Counted from the first letter of the stretch, positions 18,358 through 29,483 are shown. The stretch: 64,000 nt of DNA from an uncultured Flavobacteriales bacterium (GCA_905478765.1 CAJQJY010000005.1:52168-116167); one strand, 5' to 3'. Made by a program: numbers and translations. The notes: generated by a model from the letters alone, not told the origin.

Positions 18358-18365
18358 TAAATTTG
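18358..18365 (+). promoter_or_regulatory. -7 box of maeB
   Basis: TAAATTTG lies 22 bases before the maeB ATG and just after the preceding terminator. No clear -33 TTG. Confidence 0.45.
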
Positions 18366-18387
18366 CCTACTTATAATAGAAATATTT

Positions 18388-20658
18388 ATGGCAAAGAAAG
18401 TAAGTAAAAAGGAAGCATTAGCTTATCATGCTGAGGGCAGGCCAGGCAAAATTGAAGTAATTCCTACAAAAAAACACAGTTCACAAAGAGAGCTTTCATT
18501 AGCATACTCACCAGGAGTTGCTGAGCCATGCATACAAATTGATAAAAAGAAAGAAGATGTATATAAATATACTGCAAAAGGAAATTTGGTTGCAGTAATT
18601 TCTAATGGTACTGCAGTTCTAGGCTTAGGAAATATTGGCCCAGAGGCCTCTAAACCTGTAATGGAAGGAAAGGGTTTGCTTTTTAAAATATTTGCTGATA
18701 TTGATGTTTTTGATATTGAGGTTGATGCAACTGATGTGGATAAATTTGTAGAAACTGTAAAAGCAATATCACCAACATTTGGGGGTATTAACTTGGAAGA
18801 TATCAAAGCACCAGAATGTTTTGAGATTGAAGAAAGATTAAAAGCAGAATTACCTATTCCTATAATGCATGATGATCAGCATGGGACAGCAATTATCTCA
18901 TCAGCAGCATTATTAAATGCTTTGGAAATTGTAAAAAAAGACATTTCAAAAATTAAAGTTGTAGTAAATGGTGCGGGTGCAGCGGCTATGTCCTGTTCTA
19001 AATTGTACTTAGCTCTTGGAGTTAAGAAAGAAAATTTAGTAATGCTAGATAGTAAAGGTGTTATCAGAAATAATAGAGAAGGGCTTGAAGGGAATAAAGA
19101 ATTCTTTGCCACAAACAGAAGAAGCGAAACTTTAGAAGATGCAATGAAAAATGCTGATGTATTCTTAGGCTTATCAGTAGCAAATATTGTTTCTACTGAG
19201 ATGGTGCAATCAATGGCGAAACGCCCAATTGTTTTTGCACTTGCTAATCCTTATCCTGAAATTTCATATAAGGATGCAATGAATAGTCGTGATGATATTA
19301 TTATGGCAACTGGTCGTTCCGATCATCCTAATCAGGTTAATAATGTACTAGGATTTCCCTATATTTTTAGAGGCGCAATGGATGTAAGGGCTACAGAGAT
19401 TAATGAAAATATGAAGTTAGCTGCTGTTAAGGCAATTGCTAATTTAGCTAAAGAAACTGTACTTGATGAAGTGAGTTTAGCTTATGATGATAATACTTTG
19501 GCTTTTGGATCTGAGTATATTATTCCAAAACCATTAGACCCAAGATTAATAACTGCTGTTGCTCCAGCTGTTGCAATGTCAGCAATACGAACTGGTGTAG
19601 CAAAACAAGAAATTTCAGATTGGAATAAATATAGAGAAAGCTTGAAAAAGCGATTAGGTTTAGATAATGAGTTAATAAGAACACTTACTGCAAGAGCAAA
19701 AAGGAACCCAAAGACAGTAGTATTCGCTGAGGCAGAGCATTATAAAATTCTAAAAGCAGCTCAACAAGTAAAAGATGATGGAATTGCTGAGCCAATTTTA
19801 CTTGGAAGAAGACAGAAAATTTTAGACTTGATTGAAGAATTTGCTCTAGAAATGGATGATGTATGTATTATTGATCCTAAAGAAATAATACAAGAAGATA
19901 AAAGGTATGAATATGGTGATATTTTCTGGAAGAAGAGAATGAGAAAAGGAATCACACAATTTGAGGCCAGAAAATTGATGCGTGAGAGAAATTATTATGG
20001 TTCAATGATGGTAGAAATGGGTGATGCTGATGCGTTAATTTCTGGCATTAATAGAAATTACAGAGCTACAGTTAAGCCTGCGTTGGAAGTAATTGGAAAA
20101 GAAGAGGGTGTTAATAATGTAGTAGGGATGTATATTATGCGTACTAAAAAAGGAACTTTATTTTTAGCTGATACTACAATAAACTTAGACCCAACAGCAG
20201 AAGAAATTGCCGACATGAGTATTTTGATTGCTAAAAAGGTAAAGCAATTTCGAGTAAACCCAAGAATTGCCCTACTTTCTTATTCTAATTTTGGTTCTAC
20301 TAGAACAAAAGAATCTGAAAAAATGGCAAAAGCTGCCGCAATATTAAAAGAAGAAAATCCTAATTTAGTAGTTGATGGAGAAATACAAGGAGATTTTGCA
20401 TTAGACACTGAAAAGATGCTAAAAATTTTTCCTTTCTCTCCTTTAGCAGAAGAAAATGCAAACACACTTATTTTCCCAAATTTAAGTTCAGGAAATATGG
20501 CTTATAAATTAATACAAGAAATTGCTGAGGTAGATTCAATTGGACCTATTTTGGTTGGTATGAAAAAGCCAGTACATATTCTGCAATTAGGATGCACAGT
20601 ACGTGAAATTATTAATATGGTAACCTTATCGGTTGTTGATGCACAAATAAAAAGATGA
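18388..20658 (+). CDS. maeB: NADP-dependent malic enzyme with phosphotransacetylase-like domain
   Basis: The 756-residue protein is a MaeB-type malic enzyme, converting malate to pyruvate and CO2 with NADP reduction in the cytoplasm. The malic domain occupies about residues 1-160 (YSPGVAEPC, then [11 protein letters not shown]). The nucleotide-binding domain with [12 protein letters not shown] is at about 165-400. From about 430 onward is a phosphotransacetylase-like domain ([33 protein letters not shown]), usually regulatory in MaeB enzymes. Length fits the family (about 760). The stop overlaps the ruvA start in an ATGA arrangement. Confidence 0.95.
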   Translation: MAKKVSKKEALAYHAEGRPGKIEVIPTKKHSSQRELSLAYSPGVAEPCIQIDKKKEDVYKYTAKGNLVAVISNGTAVLGLGNIGPEASKPVMEGKGLLFKIFADIDVFDIEVDATDVDKFVETVKAISPTFGGINLEDIKAPECFEIEERLKAELPIPIMHDDQHGTAIISSAALLNALEIVKKDISKIKVVVNGAGAAAMSCSKLYLALGVKKENLVMLDSKGVIRNNREGLEGNKEFFATNRRSETLEDAMKNADVFLGLSVANIVSTEMVQSMAKRPIVFALANPYPEISYKDAMNSRDDIIMATGRSDHPNQVNNVLGFPYIFRGAMDVRATEINENMKLAAVKAIANLAKETVLDEVSLAYDDNTLAFGSEYIIPKPLDPRLITAVAPAVAMSAIRTGVAKQEISDWNKYRESLKKRLGLDNELIRTLTARAKRNPKTVVFAEAEHYKILKAAQQVKDDGIAEPILLGRRQKILDLIEEFALEMDDVCIIDPKEIIQEDKRYEYGDIFWKKRMRKGITQFEARKLMRERNYYGSMMVEMGDADALISGINRNYRATVKPALEVIGKEEGVNNVVGMYIMRTKKGTLFLADTTINLDPTAEEIADMSILIAKKVKQFRVNPRIALLSYSNFGSTRTKESEKMAKAAAILKEENPNLVVDGEIQGDFALDTEKMLKIFPFSPLAEENANTLIFPNLSSGNMAYKLIQEIAEVDSIGPILVGMKKPVHILQLGCTVREIINMVTLSVVDAQIKR

Positions 20659-21239
20659 TAACACACATACACGGAAAACTAATCGAAAAAACTCCAACTT
20701 ATGTTGTAGTTGATGTAAACGGAATTGGTTATAAAATAAAGATTTCATTACAAACTTTTTCAGCAATTGATGGAGAATTATGCAAATTATTTACTCATCT
20801 CTCAGTAAAAGAAGATTCTCATACTTTATTCGGTTTTTTTGATGAAAGCGAACGCCATTTATTCAAGAATTTAATTTCAGTTTCTGGAGTAGGCCCTAGT
20901 ACCGCACAAGTTATTTTATCTACTTTTACTCCTGAAGAAATTGTTCATCATATTACTACTGCGGATGTAAAAATGGTGCAAAGTGTTAAAGGTATTGGGG
21001 CTAAAACAGCACAAAGAATAATTATTGATTTGAAAGATAAGGTTGCAAAAGGCATGCCTACTTCTGATTTATTGTTTGATAAAATAGACAATACTATTAA
21101 AGAAGAAGCGTTATCTGCTCTAATAGCGTTGGGATTTGCTAAAAAAGCTGCTGAAAGTAAAATAGAGAAAGTGCTCAAATCAAACCCAGAAATTGCTAAT
21201 GTTGAAGAATTAGTTAAAACTGCATTAAGTCAGATGTAA
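20655..21239 (+). CDS. ruvA: Holliday junction DNA-binding protein RuvA
   Basis: The 194-residue protein has the RuvA architecture: an OB-fold N-terminal domain ([20 protein letters not shown]), two helix-hairpin-helix motifs (LISVSGVGPSTAQVILS and VKGIGAKTAQRIIIDLKDK) and a C-terminal RuvB-binding domain (ALSALIALGFAKKAAESKI). It targets RuvB to Holliday junctions. The start codon overlaps the maeB stop by four bases, and sprA follows after 13 bases. The ruvA-sprA-gcvH order is the one known from Flavobacterium. Confidence 0.96.
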   Translation: MITHIHGKLIEKTPTYVVVDVNGIGYKIKISLQTFSAIDGELCKLFTHLSVKEDSHTLFGFFDESERHLFKNLISVSGVGPSTAQVILSTFTPEEIVHHITTADVKMVQSVKGIGAKTAQRIIIDLKDKVAKGMPTSDLLFDKIDNTIKEEALSALIALGFAKKAAESKIEKVLKSNPEIANVEELVKTALSQM

Positions 21240-21252
21240 CTATTTGTAGAAA

Positions 21253-24200
21253 TTGAGAAAAGCAATAATTTATAAAATATCATTTTTAGTGTTTACGCTA
21301 TTTTTTAGCGTAAAATTATCAGCACAATCTGTTGCTGATGCAACTCTGTCATACCCATTTTCTATAGCGCAATCTGGTGGATTGTTTATGAATACACCTC
21401 CTAATTTTAGTACAACAGTTATTTTTAATGCTGAAATAAATAAATATATTGTTCAGCAGAGAATAGGCGGTTTGGATTTTGGAAATCCCAAAATAATGAG
21501 CTTTTCAGAATATCAAGATTATGCTCAGCAAAAATCATTAAAAGATTATTGGCATTTGCGATCCAATGAAAGAGGTGGGAATCAAACTTCTGCTTTAGGG
21601 CTGCCAAAGTTATTTATTCCAGGTAAGGCTTTTGATAGAGTTTTTGGAGGAAATGCTGTGGATATTCGTCCTCAGGGCTCAGCCGAACTTATTTTTGGTT
21701 TAAAAATTAATAGAATTGATAATCCATCACTTCCTGAAGAGCAAAGGAAAACGACTTCTTTTGATTTTCAAGAGAAAATTCAAATGAATGTAATTGGAAA
21801 AATTGGCGATAAATTAAAAGTTACTGCAAATTTTAATACTGAAACTACTTTTGATTTTGAAAATCAAATGAAAGTAGAATACACTGGGCATGAGGATGAA
21901 ATTATAAAGAAAATTGAAATTGGTAATGTAAGCTTACCCTTAAATGGAACTCTAATTACTGGAAGTCAATCATTGTTTGGGTTTAAAACTCAAATGCAGT
22001 TTGGAAGGTTGACTTTAACAGGAATCTTATCTCAGCAAAAAAGTACTAAATCAGAAATTGAAGTTAGTGGAGGGGCTCAAACTTCAGAGTTTGATGTTTA
22101 TGCCGATCAATATGAAGCAAACAAACATTATTTTCTAGCACATTACTTTAAGGATAATTATGACAAAGCTCTTGAAGATTTACCTTTTATAAATTCAGGT
22201 GTAAATATTACAAAAGTTGAAATTTGGGTAACCAATAAAACAGGAACAACTAATGATACAAGAAACATTGTTGCCTTTTTGGATTTAGGTGAAACGGGTT
22301 CAAATATTTACAATAACTTTTCAACTTCAAGTGGAGGTAGTTTTCCTGATAATTTTGAAGCAAATAATTTATTTAACGTATTAAGTTCTACTTATTCAGG
22401 AGTCAGAAATATTAATGAAGTGAGTAGCATTTTAGTTAGTACACCATTATCAAATGGCGAAGATTACGAAAAGTTAGAGCGCTCAAGAAAACTTTCTGAA
22501 TCAGAATTTACAATCAATTCTCAACTGGGTTATATTTCTTTAAATTCTGCTTTGAATAATGATGAGGTTTTAGCGGTTGCATTTCAATATACAGTAGGAA
22601 ATAAAACCTATCAAGTCGGTGAGTTAAGCTCAACAGGCCCAACTGCTCCAGATGCTTTAATTGTGAAGCTTTTAAAAGGAACTAACTTCACCCCATCATT
22701 GCCAAATTGGCATTTAATGATGAAAAATATTTATGCACTTGGGGCTTATCAAATGAGTAGAGACGGATTTGTACTTGATGTTGTTTATGAAAATACAGAA
22801 GAGTCAGGTGCAATAACAAATCATTTAAGCGTACCTACTGAGGAGGGCGTCCATGGGAAGCCATTAATTAAACTATTAAATCTTGATAGATTAAATCAAC
22901 AGTCTGATGTGCAATCTGATGGGCTTTTTGATTTTGTCGAGGGAATTACAGTAAGATCATCAAACGGAAGAGTAATTTTTCCTGTTCGTGAGCCTTTTGG
23001 GTCTTATCTTAAAGATCAGTTTTCAAGCCCCACATTAGGAAAAAAGTATATTTATCAGGAGCTCTATGATTCTACTTTAACAGTAGCTCAGCAATATCCT
23101 GAAAAAAATAAGTATCGATTAAAAGGGGCTTATCAATCATCTTCTGGAGCAGAGATAAGATTGAATGCAATGAATGTTCCTGAGGGCTCAGTTACTGTTA
23201 CAGCTGGCTCACAAAAATTAGTAGAAAACCAGGATTACATGGTTGATTATATGCTTGGTAGAGTTACAATTATTAATGAAGGAATTTTAAATTCTGGAGT
23301 GCCAATTAAAATTTCTTTAGAAAATAATTCCATGTTTGGAATTCAGAATAAAACACTAATTGGTATACATGCTGATTATGAAATTAATAAAGATTTTATG
23401 CTTGGGGCGACTATGTTGAGGTTGACTGAGAGGCCCTATACCCAAAAAATTAATACTGGTGAAGAGCCTATTTCCAATACAATTTGGGGTTTAGATGCAA
23501 ATTATCAAACTGAAGCTCCATGGTTAACTAAAGTAGTGGATTGGCTCCCATTAATTGAAACAAAAGCAAAATCAAGATTAATTGCAACAGCTGAATTTGC
23601 ACATTTAATACCTGGTCATCATAAAGCAGTTGGTGATGAAGGAGTTTCTTATATTGATGATTTTGAATCAAGTAGAACATCAATTGATATTAAAAATATG
23701 GGTGCTTGGAAGTTAGCGAGTATTCCAGAAAAACAACTTGAACTTTTTGAAAATTCTAACTTGAGCGATTCCTTAATTATTGGATTTAATAGAGCAAAGT
23801 TAGCTTGGTACACTATCGACCCTTTATTTTTCAGAAATACTTCTATTACTCCACCGAATATAAATAAAACCATTACCCTTCCAAATGGAAATACAATCGG
23901 TCAGCAGTCCTATCATTATTCTCGTGAGGTTTTGGAAACAGAGGTTTTTCCTAATAAAGATCCTAATATGGGTAGTCAAATTACAAATCTTTCTCTTTTA
24001 GACATTGCATATTATCCTAAGGAAAGGGGTCCTTATAATTATACCATTAACGGAATAGATGCTGATGGAAAGTTGACTAATCCTGCAAAAAGTTGGGGGG
24101 GGATGATGCGTACTTTAACTACTACTGACTTTCAAGCTTCAAATATTGAGTTTATTGAGTTCTGGATGATGGATCCTTTTAATTCAGAAGATGGAGATAT

Positions 24201-27200
24201 TTCTCATTCTGGAGGGGATATGTATTTACATTTAGGAAATATTTCAGAGGATGTATTAAAAGATGGATATAAAAGTTTTGAGAATGGCTTGCCAACATCA
24301 GCTACAGTTCAAGATGTTGATACTACTGCTTGGGGTAGGGTGCCAACTAATTTTTCAATTGTTGAAGCTTTTGATAATGATCCAACGGCTCGTTTATTTC
24401 AAGATGTTGGTTTTGATGGGTTAAAGAATTTAGATGAAAAACTGTTCTTTAGCGAGACTTATATTCAAAAAATAGGAGATATTTACGGGACCACATCTAC
24501 AGTTTATGGTGATGCAACTAATGATCCTTCTGCAGATGATTTTCGTTATTTTAGAGGAAGTGATTATGATAGTAAATCTACTTTAATTCTAGAAAGATAC
24601 AAGAACTTTAATAATCCTGATGGTAATTCTAAAACAACAGAAAATTCTCCTGAAAGTTATCCCACAGCAGCTACCTCTCAACCAAATACAGAGGACTTGA
24701 ATAGGGATCATACGCTTTCAGAAACTGAAAGTTATTATCAGTATAAAGTTAGATTAGATCCTGATGAAATGATAATTGGAAGTAATTATATTTCTGATAT
24801 ACTTGAAACATCAGTAAAAACAGAAAATGGGGATACAAGGAGCATTAATTGGTATCAGTTTAGAGTGCCAATTTATCAACCTGATAATGTAATTGGAGGT
24901 ATTAGAGATTTTAAATCTATTAGATTTATGAGATTAGCTTTAACTAATTTTAATGATCCTATCGTCTGTAGGTTTGCAACTTTTGATTTAGTTAGGGGAG
25001 AGTGGAGAAGATATAACTTTGACCTATCTGAATCTGGAGAATATATCCCTAATGATGAAGGGGGCACTACAACTTTTGATGTATCAGCAGTAAATATTGA
25101 GGAGAATGGTAATAGAGAGCCAATTAATTATGTGTTACCACCTGGCATTGAGCAAGAAGTTGATAATACTACAACTACTTTGAGGCAACAGAACGAACAG
25201 TCGTTAGTATTAAAAGTTTGTGATTTACAAGATGGAGACTCAAGATCCGCTTATAAAAATGCTGATATTGATGTGCGTACTTACAAAAGGATTAAAATGT
25301 TTGTACATGCTGAAGGACAAGAAGACAATCTAAAAGAAGAAGATTTATCATGTTTCATTCGTTTAGGAACAGATTTCATTTCCAACTATTACGAGTATGA
25401 AATTTCTTTAAAACCTACTGCTCATGATGCTACATCACCTTCAGCAATCTGGCCAACACAAAATGAAATTGATATTGCTTTTGATATATTAAAAGAAGCG
25501 AAACAAGATAGAAATTTAAATAGTTCAGATGTAAGTTCTCCATATATCAAGTATATAAGCGGAGGTAAAGTTACTGTTGTTGGTAATCCAAATTTAGCTC
25601 ATGTTAAAACCATAATGATTGGGATAAGAAATCCTAAAAAGAAATCTATTGAGGATGCTGATGATGGACTTTCTAAATGTGGGCAAATATGGGTGAATGA
25701 ATTAAGATTGGTTGGTTTTGATGAGTATGGTGGTTGGGCTGCAAATAGTAGGCTTACAGCTCGCTTAGCTGATTTTGGAAACGTTACACTATCAGGTAAT
25801 ATGAGTACTATTGGCTTTGGGAGTATTGAGAAGAAAGTTAATGAAAGACTAAAGTTTAATGCTTATCAATATGATTTTTCATCAACTTTTAATTTAGGCA
25901 AATTCTTCCCTGATGATTTTGGAGTTAAAGTCCCTATGTATATAGGAAGGTCAGAGGCAATTAAGAATCCTCAGTATAATCCTCTTGATCCAGATATTTT
26001 ACTTACAAAATCATTATCTGCATTGGATAGTAAAGCTGAAAAAGATGATTTAAAGGAGGTTGTTCAAGATTATGTGCAAAGGAAAAGCATCAACTTTACA
26101 AATATAAGAAAAACAAAAGTTCAGAAAAAAGGAGCTAAAGCTGAAAAAGCAAAAATATATGATTTTGAGAATTTTACGGTTTCCTATTCTAAAAATGAGA
26201 CTTTCATCAGAAATATAAATACAGAGTATAATCGCACTACAAATTATAGAGGCGCTCTTACTTATAATTTTAATACTCAGCCAAAAAACATAAAACCGTT
26301 TTCAAAAATTAAGTTCCCAAAATCAGCATATTTTCGGTTAATTAAAGACTTTAATTTTAATACTATGCCAAAATCTTTCTCTTTTAGGACGGATATTGAC
26401 AGAAATTATAATGAAACAAAATTGAGGAATTTAAGTAATTCAAATATGATAATTATTCCAACTTACAATAAGTATTTTACTTGGAATCGTTCCTATGAAT
26501 TAAAGTATGATTTAATGCGAACTTTAAAGCTAGATTTTGCAGTTAATCAGCAAGCAAATATTGATGAGCCAGAAGGAAAGCTTGATAAATCTGATCCTTT
26601 TTATAGTGATAAAATGGATACTATTTGGAGCAATGTTTGGGATTTTGGAAGGATGAAAACTTACAATCAATCTTTTGGAATGAATTATCAATTTCCATTC
26701 AATAAGATTCCAATTGTAAACTTTATCTCATTAAATACTCGTTATAATGGTGGTTATAACTGGACGGCTGCTCCATTGGCTGTTAAGCATCTTGGTAATA
26801 CCATACAAAACACTAATTCTATTCAGTATAACGGACAAGTAAACCTAACTACTCTTTATAATAAGGTGCCCTACTTTAAGAGGTTAAATCAAGGTAATGG
26901 CAGAGTAAGAAGAGGCAGGAACACTGTAAGAAACAAAAAGGAACAAGAAGAGAATGATGGAAAAGAAAAGAAGAAATTTGAATTTTTAAAACATGCTACT
27001 CGCTTTGCTATTGCAGTAAAAAATATATCTGTAAATTATTCTGAAAATAAAGGTATTTTCTTGCCAGGTTATTTGAAAGAACCTCAATTCTTAGGTCAAG
27101 CTTGGTCACACATGTCTCCTGGGCTACCTTTTGCTTTTGGAAGCCAAAAAGATATTAGAAGGTATGCTGGAAGCCAAGGTTGGATCACTAAAAGCTCTGA

Positions 27201-28377
27201 TTTAAATACGCTTTATAAAAGAAATAGCACACAAAATTTAACATTAAGAAGTACGGTCGAGCCTATAAAACAATTCAGAATTGAATTAACGGCAAATAAA
27301 ACTACATCAAACGATCATACAGAGTATTTCAGATGGGATGATGCTATGGATACTTTTAATTCATTTAGCCCAAATCAATCAGGAAGATATAGTATTTCTT
27401 TTATTTCTAGTTGGACAGCATTTAGAAAGGATAATGATAATTATGAATCAACAACTTTTAATAACTTCAGGAACTATAGAACAATAATTGCAAATCAATT
27501 AGCAGAACAGAATCCTAATTTTAATGGATATATTGATCCTATAACAGGATATCCTGTTGAATACGATAATAATGATACTATCCTTACTGGTGGATATGGA
27601 GCGACATCTCAGGAAGTTATGATTCCTGCATTTTTAGCTGCATACAGAGGTAAAGACCCTTCTAATTCAAAGTTGAATGCATTTCCAGCAATCCCACTGC
27701 CCAACTGGAGAATTACCTATGATGGTTTGATTAAAATTCCTTTTATTAAAAAGAGATTCAAGCAATTTAGTTTAGGACATTCTTACCGTTCTACTTATTC
27801 TGTTGGCTCTTATCAAACTAATTTGGATTACATAAAAGGTGATGAGGTAAATTACAATAATATGAGTTATCATGTTTCTCGTGAAATTTCTCAGGTTACA
27901 ATTAATGAGCAATTCAGTCCTCTTTTTAAAGTTGATATGACATGGAAAAGTAGTCTTTTAACTAAAGTTGAATTTAAAAGATCAAGAGCTTTAGCGTTAT
28001 CATTAGCTAATAACCAACTTACAGAAACTGGCTCCCAAGAATATATTGTTGCGGTCGGTTATCGAATTAAAGATGTTGAGTTTAAGATGTTCTCTGGAGG
28101 AAGAGGAAAGAAGGTTTCAAGTGATTTGGACTTAAAATTAGACTTTAATATAATGAATAATAAGACAATTATAAGAAAAGTAATAGAGGATGTAGAGCAA
28201 ATAACTATGGGGCAACAAGTGTTTAAGATTAAATTTTCAGCTGATTATGTAGTGAATCAGAGGCTAAATATTAAGGCATTTTATGATAGAGTTATTACAA
28301 ACCCTTTTATTTCTACAACTTTTCCAAGCTCAATTACAAATGTAGGATTTAGTTTAAGATTTACCTTGGCAGGATAA
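21253..28377 (+). CDS. sprA: SprA, outer-membrane translocon of the type 9 secretion system
   Basis: This giant protein of 2374 residues matches the size and context of SprA/Sov, the very large outer-membrane barrel through which T9SS substrates, including gliding adhesins, leave the cell. The start is a TTG at 21253. No in-frame ATG precedes the signal peptide (IIYKISFLVFTLFFSVKLSAQ), so the non-ATG start is well supported. The sequence is beta-rich and aromatic throughout and ends in FSLRFTLAG, a barrel-like terminus. ruvA lies 13 bases upstream and gcvH 46 bases downstream. The T9SS sorting domains encoded at 15938, 17545 and 40711 are its likely substrates. Confidence 0.95.
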   Translation: MRKAIIYKISFLVFTLFFSVKLSAQSVADATLSYPFSIAQSGGLFMNTPPNFSTTVIFNAEINKYIVQQRIGGLDFGNPKIMSFSEYQDYAQQKSLKDYWHLRSNERGGNQTSALGLPKLFIPGKAFDRVFGGNAVDIRPQGSAELIFGLKINRIDNPSLPEEQRKTTSFDFQEKIQMNVIGKIGDKLKVTANFNTETTFDFENQMKVEYTGHEDEIIKKIEIGNVSLPLNGTLITGSQSLFGFKTQMQFGRLTLTGILSQQKSTKSEIEVSGGAQTSEFDVYADQYEANKHYFLAHYFKDNYDKALEDLPFINSGVNITKVEIWVTNKTGTTNDTRNIVAFLDLGETGSNIYNNFSTSSGGSFPDNFEANNLFNVLSSTYSGVRNINEVSSILVSTPLSNGEDYEKLERSRKLSESEFTINSQLGYISLNSALNNDEVLAVAFQYTVGNKTYQVGELSSTGPTAPDALIVKLLKGTNFTPSLPNWHLMMKNIYALGAYQMSRDGFVLDVVYENTEESGAITNHLSVPTEEGVHGKPLIKLLNLDRLNQQSDVQSDGLFDFVEGITVRSSNGRVIFPVREPFGSYLKDQFSSPTLGKKYIYQELYDSTLTVAQQYPEKNKYRLKGAYQSSSGAEIRLNAMNVPEGSVTVTAGSQKLVENQDYMVDYMLGRVTIINEGILNSGVPIKISLENNSMFGIQNKTLIGIHADYEINKDFMLGATMLRLTERPYTQKINTGEEPISNTIWGLDANYQTEAPWLTKVVDWLPLIETKAKSRLIATAEFAHLIPGHHKAVGDEGVSYIDDFESSRTSIDIKNMGAWKLASIPEKQLELFENSNLSDSLIIGFNRAKLAWYTIDPLFFRNTSITPPNINKTITLPNGNTIGQQSYHYSREVLETEVFPNKDPNMGSQITNLSLLDIAYYPKERGPYNYTINGIDADGKLTNPAKSWGGMMRTLTTTDFQASNIEFIEFWMMDPFNSEDGDISHSGGDMYLHLGNISEDVLKDGYKSFENGLPTSATVQDVDTTAWGRVPTNFSIVEAFDNDPTARLFQDVGFDGLKNLDEKLFFSETYIQKIGDIYGTTSTVYGDATNDPSADDFRYFRGSDYDSKSTLILERYKNFNNPDGNSKTTENSPESYPTAATSQPNTEDLNRDHTLSETESYYQYKVRLDPDEMIIGSNYISDILETSVKTENGDTRSINWYQFRVPIYQPDNVIGGIRDFKSIRFMRLALTNFNDPIVCRFATFDLVRGEWRRYNFDLSESGEYIPNDEGGTTTFDVSAVNIEENGNREPINYVLPPGIEQEVDNTTTTLRQQNEQSLVLKVCDLQDGDSRSAYKNADIDVRTYKRIKMFVHAEGQEDNLKEEDLSCFIRLGTDFISNYYEYEISLKPTAHDATSPSAIWPTQNEIDIAFDILKEAKQDRNLNSSDVSSPYIKYISGGKVTVVGNPNLAHVKTIMIGIRNPKKKSIEDADDGLSKCGQIWVNELRLVGFDEYGGWAANSRLTARLADFGNVTLSGNMSTIGFGSIEKKVNERLKFNAYQYDFSSTFNLGKFFPDDFGVKVPMYIGRSEAIKNPQYNPLDPDILLTKSLSALDSKAEKDDLKEVVQDYVQRKSINFTNIRKTKVQKKGAKAEKAKIYDFENFTVSYSKNETFIRNINTEYNRTTNYRGALTYNFNTQPKNIKPFSKIKFPKSAYFRLIKDFNFNTMPKSFSFRTDIDRNYNETKLRNLSNSNMIIIPTYNKYFTWNRSYELKYDLMRTLKLDFAVNQQANIDEPEGKLDKSDPFYSDKMDTIWSNVWDFGRMKTYNQSFGMNYQFPFNKIPIVNFISLNTRYNGGYNWTAAPLAVKHLGNTIQNTNSIQYNGQVNLTTLYNKVPYFKRLNQGNGRVRRGRNTVRNKKEQEENDGKEKKKFEFLKHATRFAIAVKNISVNYSENKGIFLPGYLKEPQFLGQAWSHMSPGLPFAFGSQKDIRRYAGSQGWITKSSDLNTLYKRNSTQNLTLRSTVEPIKQFRIELTANKTTSNDHTEYFRWDDAMDTFNSFSPNQSGRYSISFISSWTAFRKDNDNYESTTFNNFRNYRTIIANQLAEQNPNFNGYIDPITGYPVEYDNNDTILTGGYGATSQEVMIPAFLAAYRGKDPSNSKLNAFPAIPLPNWRITYDGLIKIPFIKKRFKQFSLGHSYRSTYSVGSYQTNLDYIKGDEVNYNNMSYHVSREISQVTINEQFSPLFKVDMTWKSSLLTKVEFKRSRALALSLANNQLTETGSQEYIVAVGYRIKDVEFKMFSGGRGKKVSSDLDLKLDFNIMNNKTIIRKVIEDVEQITMGQQVFKIKFSADYVVNQRLNIKAFYDRVITNPFISTTFPSSITNVGFSLRFTLAG

Positions 28378-28379
28378 TT

Positions 28380-28408
28380 TTGCCGACTGATAAAAAAATG
28401 TATTTTTG
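28380..28408 (+). promoter_or_regulatory. Promoter of gcvH
   Basis: A TTG at 28380-28382 is separated by 18 bases from TATTTTTG at 28401-28408, a full match to the Bacteroidota -33/-7 layout. The gcvH ATG is 15 bases further on. It starts right at the sprA stop, so gcvH can be expressed apart from sprA. Confidence 0.7.
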
Positions 28409-28423
28409 AAAAAAAATTATTAA

Positions 28424-28801
28424 ATGAATTTCCCAGAAGAATTAAAGTATACAAAAGACCATGAATGGTTAAGAGTTGAAGAAGACAACGTATATGTTGG
28501 GATCACCGATTTTGCTCAAGGTGAACTTGGTGATATTGTATTTGTTGATGTAGATACAGAGGGTGAAGAACTAGAAAAAGAGGAAGTTTTCGGTTCAGTT
28601 GAGGCAGTTAAAACAGTATCTGATTTATTTATGCCAATAAATGGGGAGGTTTTAGCGTTTAATGAAAAGTTGGAAGATGAACCTCAATTAATTAATTCCG
28701 ACCCATATGGTGAAGGGTGGATTATTAAAATTTCAGCATCAGATATAAACGAATTAAATAGTTTGCTTTCAGCTGAGTCATATAAAGAACTAGTAGGTTA
28801 A
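28424..28801 (+). CDS. gcvH: Glycine cleavage system H protein
   Basis: The 125-residue H protein carries the aminomethyl group on a lipoyl arm between the P, T and L proteins of the glycine cleavage system. The lipoylated lysine is K63 in [12 protein letters not shown]. Other conserved elements are [11 protein letters not shown] near the N-terminus and [13 protein letters not shown] near residue 96. Length is typical. It has its own promoter after sprA; tonB follows after 12 bases. Confidence 0.97.
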   Translation: MNFPEELKYTKDHEWLRVEEDNVYVGITDFAQGELGDIVFVDVDTEGEELEKEEVFGSVEAVKTVSDLFMPINGEVLAFNEKLEDEPQLINSDPYGEGWIIKISASDINELNSLLSAESYKELVG

Positions 28802-28813
28802 AAAACAAAAATT

Positions 28814-29467
28814 ATGGAACCAAAAAAGAATCCAGATATTAGTATTGAGAATAAGAAAGGTCTTTTCTTTCAGGTTGGTTTAGTTATTACTCTTGTTATT
28901 GTGTTAGGTGCTTTTGAGTGGAAGAGTTACGAAAAAGTTGCTTACAATTTAGGGCAGTTAAATCTTGATGATTTGGAAGAAGAAATCATTCCAATTACCA
29001 AACAAGAGGTAAAGCCACCACCACCACCACCACCACCACCCGAAGTAATTGAAATTGTTGAGGATGATGTAGAGATTGAAGATGAAATTGAAATTGAAGA
29101 TACAGAATCAGATGAAGATGTAGAAATTGAAATTGAGGAGGAAGATGATGAAGAATTTTTTATGGTTGTTGAGAATATGCCAGAGTTTCCAGGTGGTGAT
29201 TTAGGACTTATGAAATACATTCAGAAAAATGTAAAGTACCCTGCAATTGCAAAAGAATACAATATCACAGGTAAAGTATACGTAAGCTTTATTGTTGATC
29301 GATCTGGTTCGGTTACAAATGTAAAAATTGTAAGAGGAGTTGATAAAAACTTAGATGCTGAAGCAATGAGAGTAGTTAAATCATTACCAAGATATACACC
29401 AGGAAGACAAAGAGGAAAAGCTGTTAGGGTGATGTTTACGATTCCTATTAACTTTACATTGAACTAG
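28814..29467 (+). CDS. tonB: TonB family energy transducer
   Basis: The 217-residue protein has a single membrane anchor at about residues 17-36, a run of nine prolines at 68-76, a strongly acidic linker (about residues 77-112, mostly Glu, Asp, Ile and Val), and a TonB C-terminal domain from about 118 (FPGGDLGLMKYIQKNVKYP, then SFIVDRSGSVTNVKIV). It transmits proton-motive force to TonB-dependent outer-membrane receptors. The acidic linker is unusual, since many TonB proteins have basic Lys-Pro repeats. It lies 12 bases after gcvH and before a bidirectional terminator. Confidence 0.9.
   Translation: MEPKKNPDISIENKKGLFFQVGLVITLVIVLGAFEWKSYEKVAYNLGQLNLDDLEEEIIPITKQEVKPPPPPPPPPEVIEIVEDDVEIEDEIEIEDTESDEDVEIEIEEEDDEEFFMVVENMPEFPGGDLGLMKYIQKNVKYPAIAKEYNITGKVYVSFIVDRSGSVTNVKIVRGVDKNLDAEAMRVVKSLPRYTPGRQRGKAVRVMFTIPINFTLN
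29015..29041 (+). repeat. CCA trinucleotide run inside tonB
   Basis: Nine consecutive proline codons, eight CCA and one CCC, encode the TonB polyproline stretch. A slippage change would add or remove prolines without shifting the frame. Confidence 0.85.
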
Positions 29468-29483
29468 CCTTTCGCTTATACAT

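Noticed and set aside
29015..29041. CCA run as a phase-variation switch
   Set aside because: The unit is three bases and in frame, so slippage only changes the number of prolines and cannot switch the gene off.
28942..29220. Reverse-strand Ser/Gly-rich open frame over tonB
   Set aside because: It is the antisense of the CCA run and the acidic linker; its composition follows from those repeats and tonB is clearly the coding strand.
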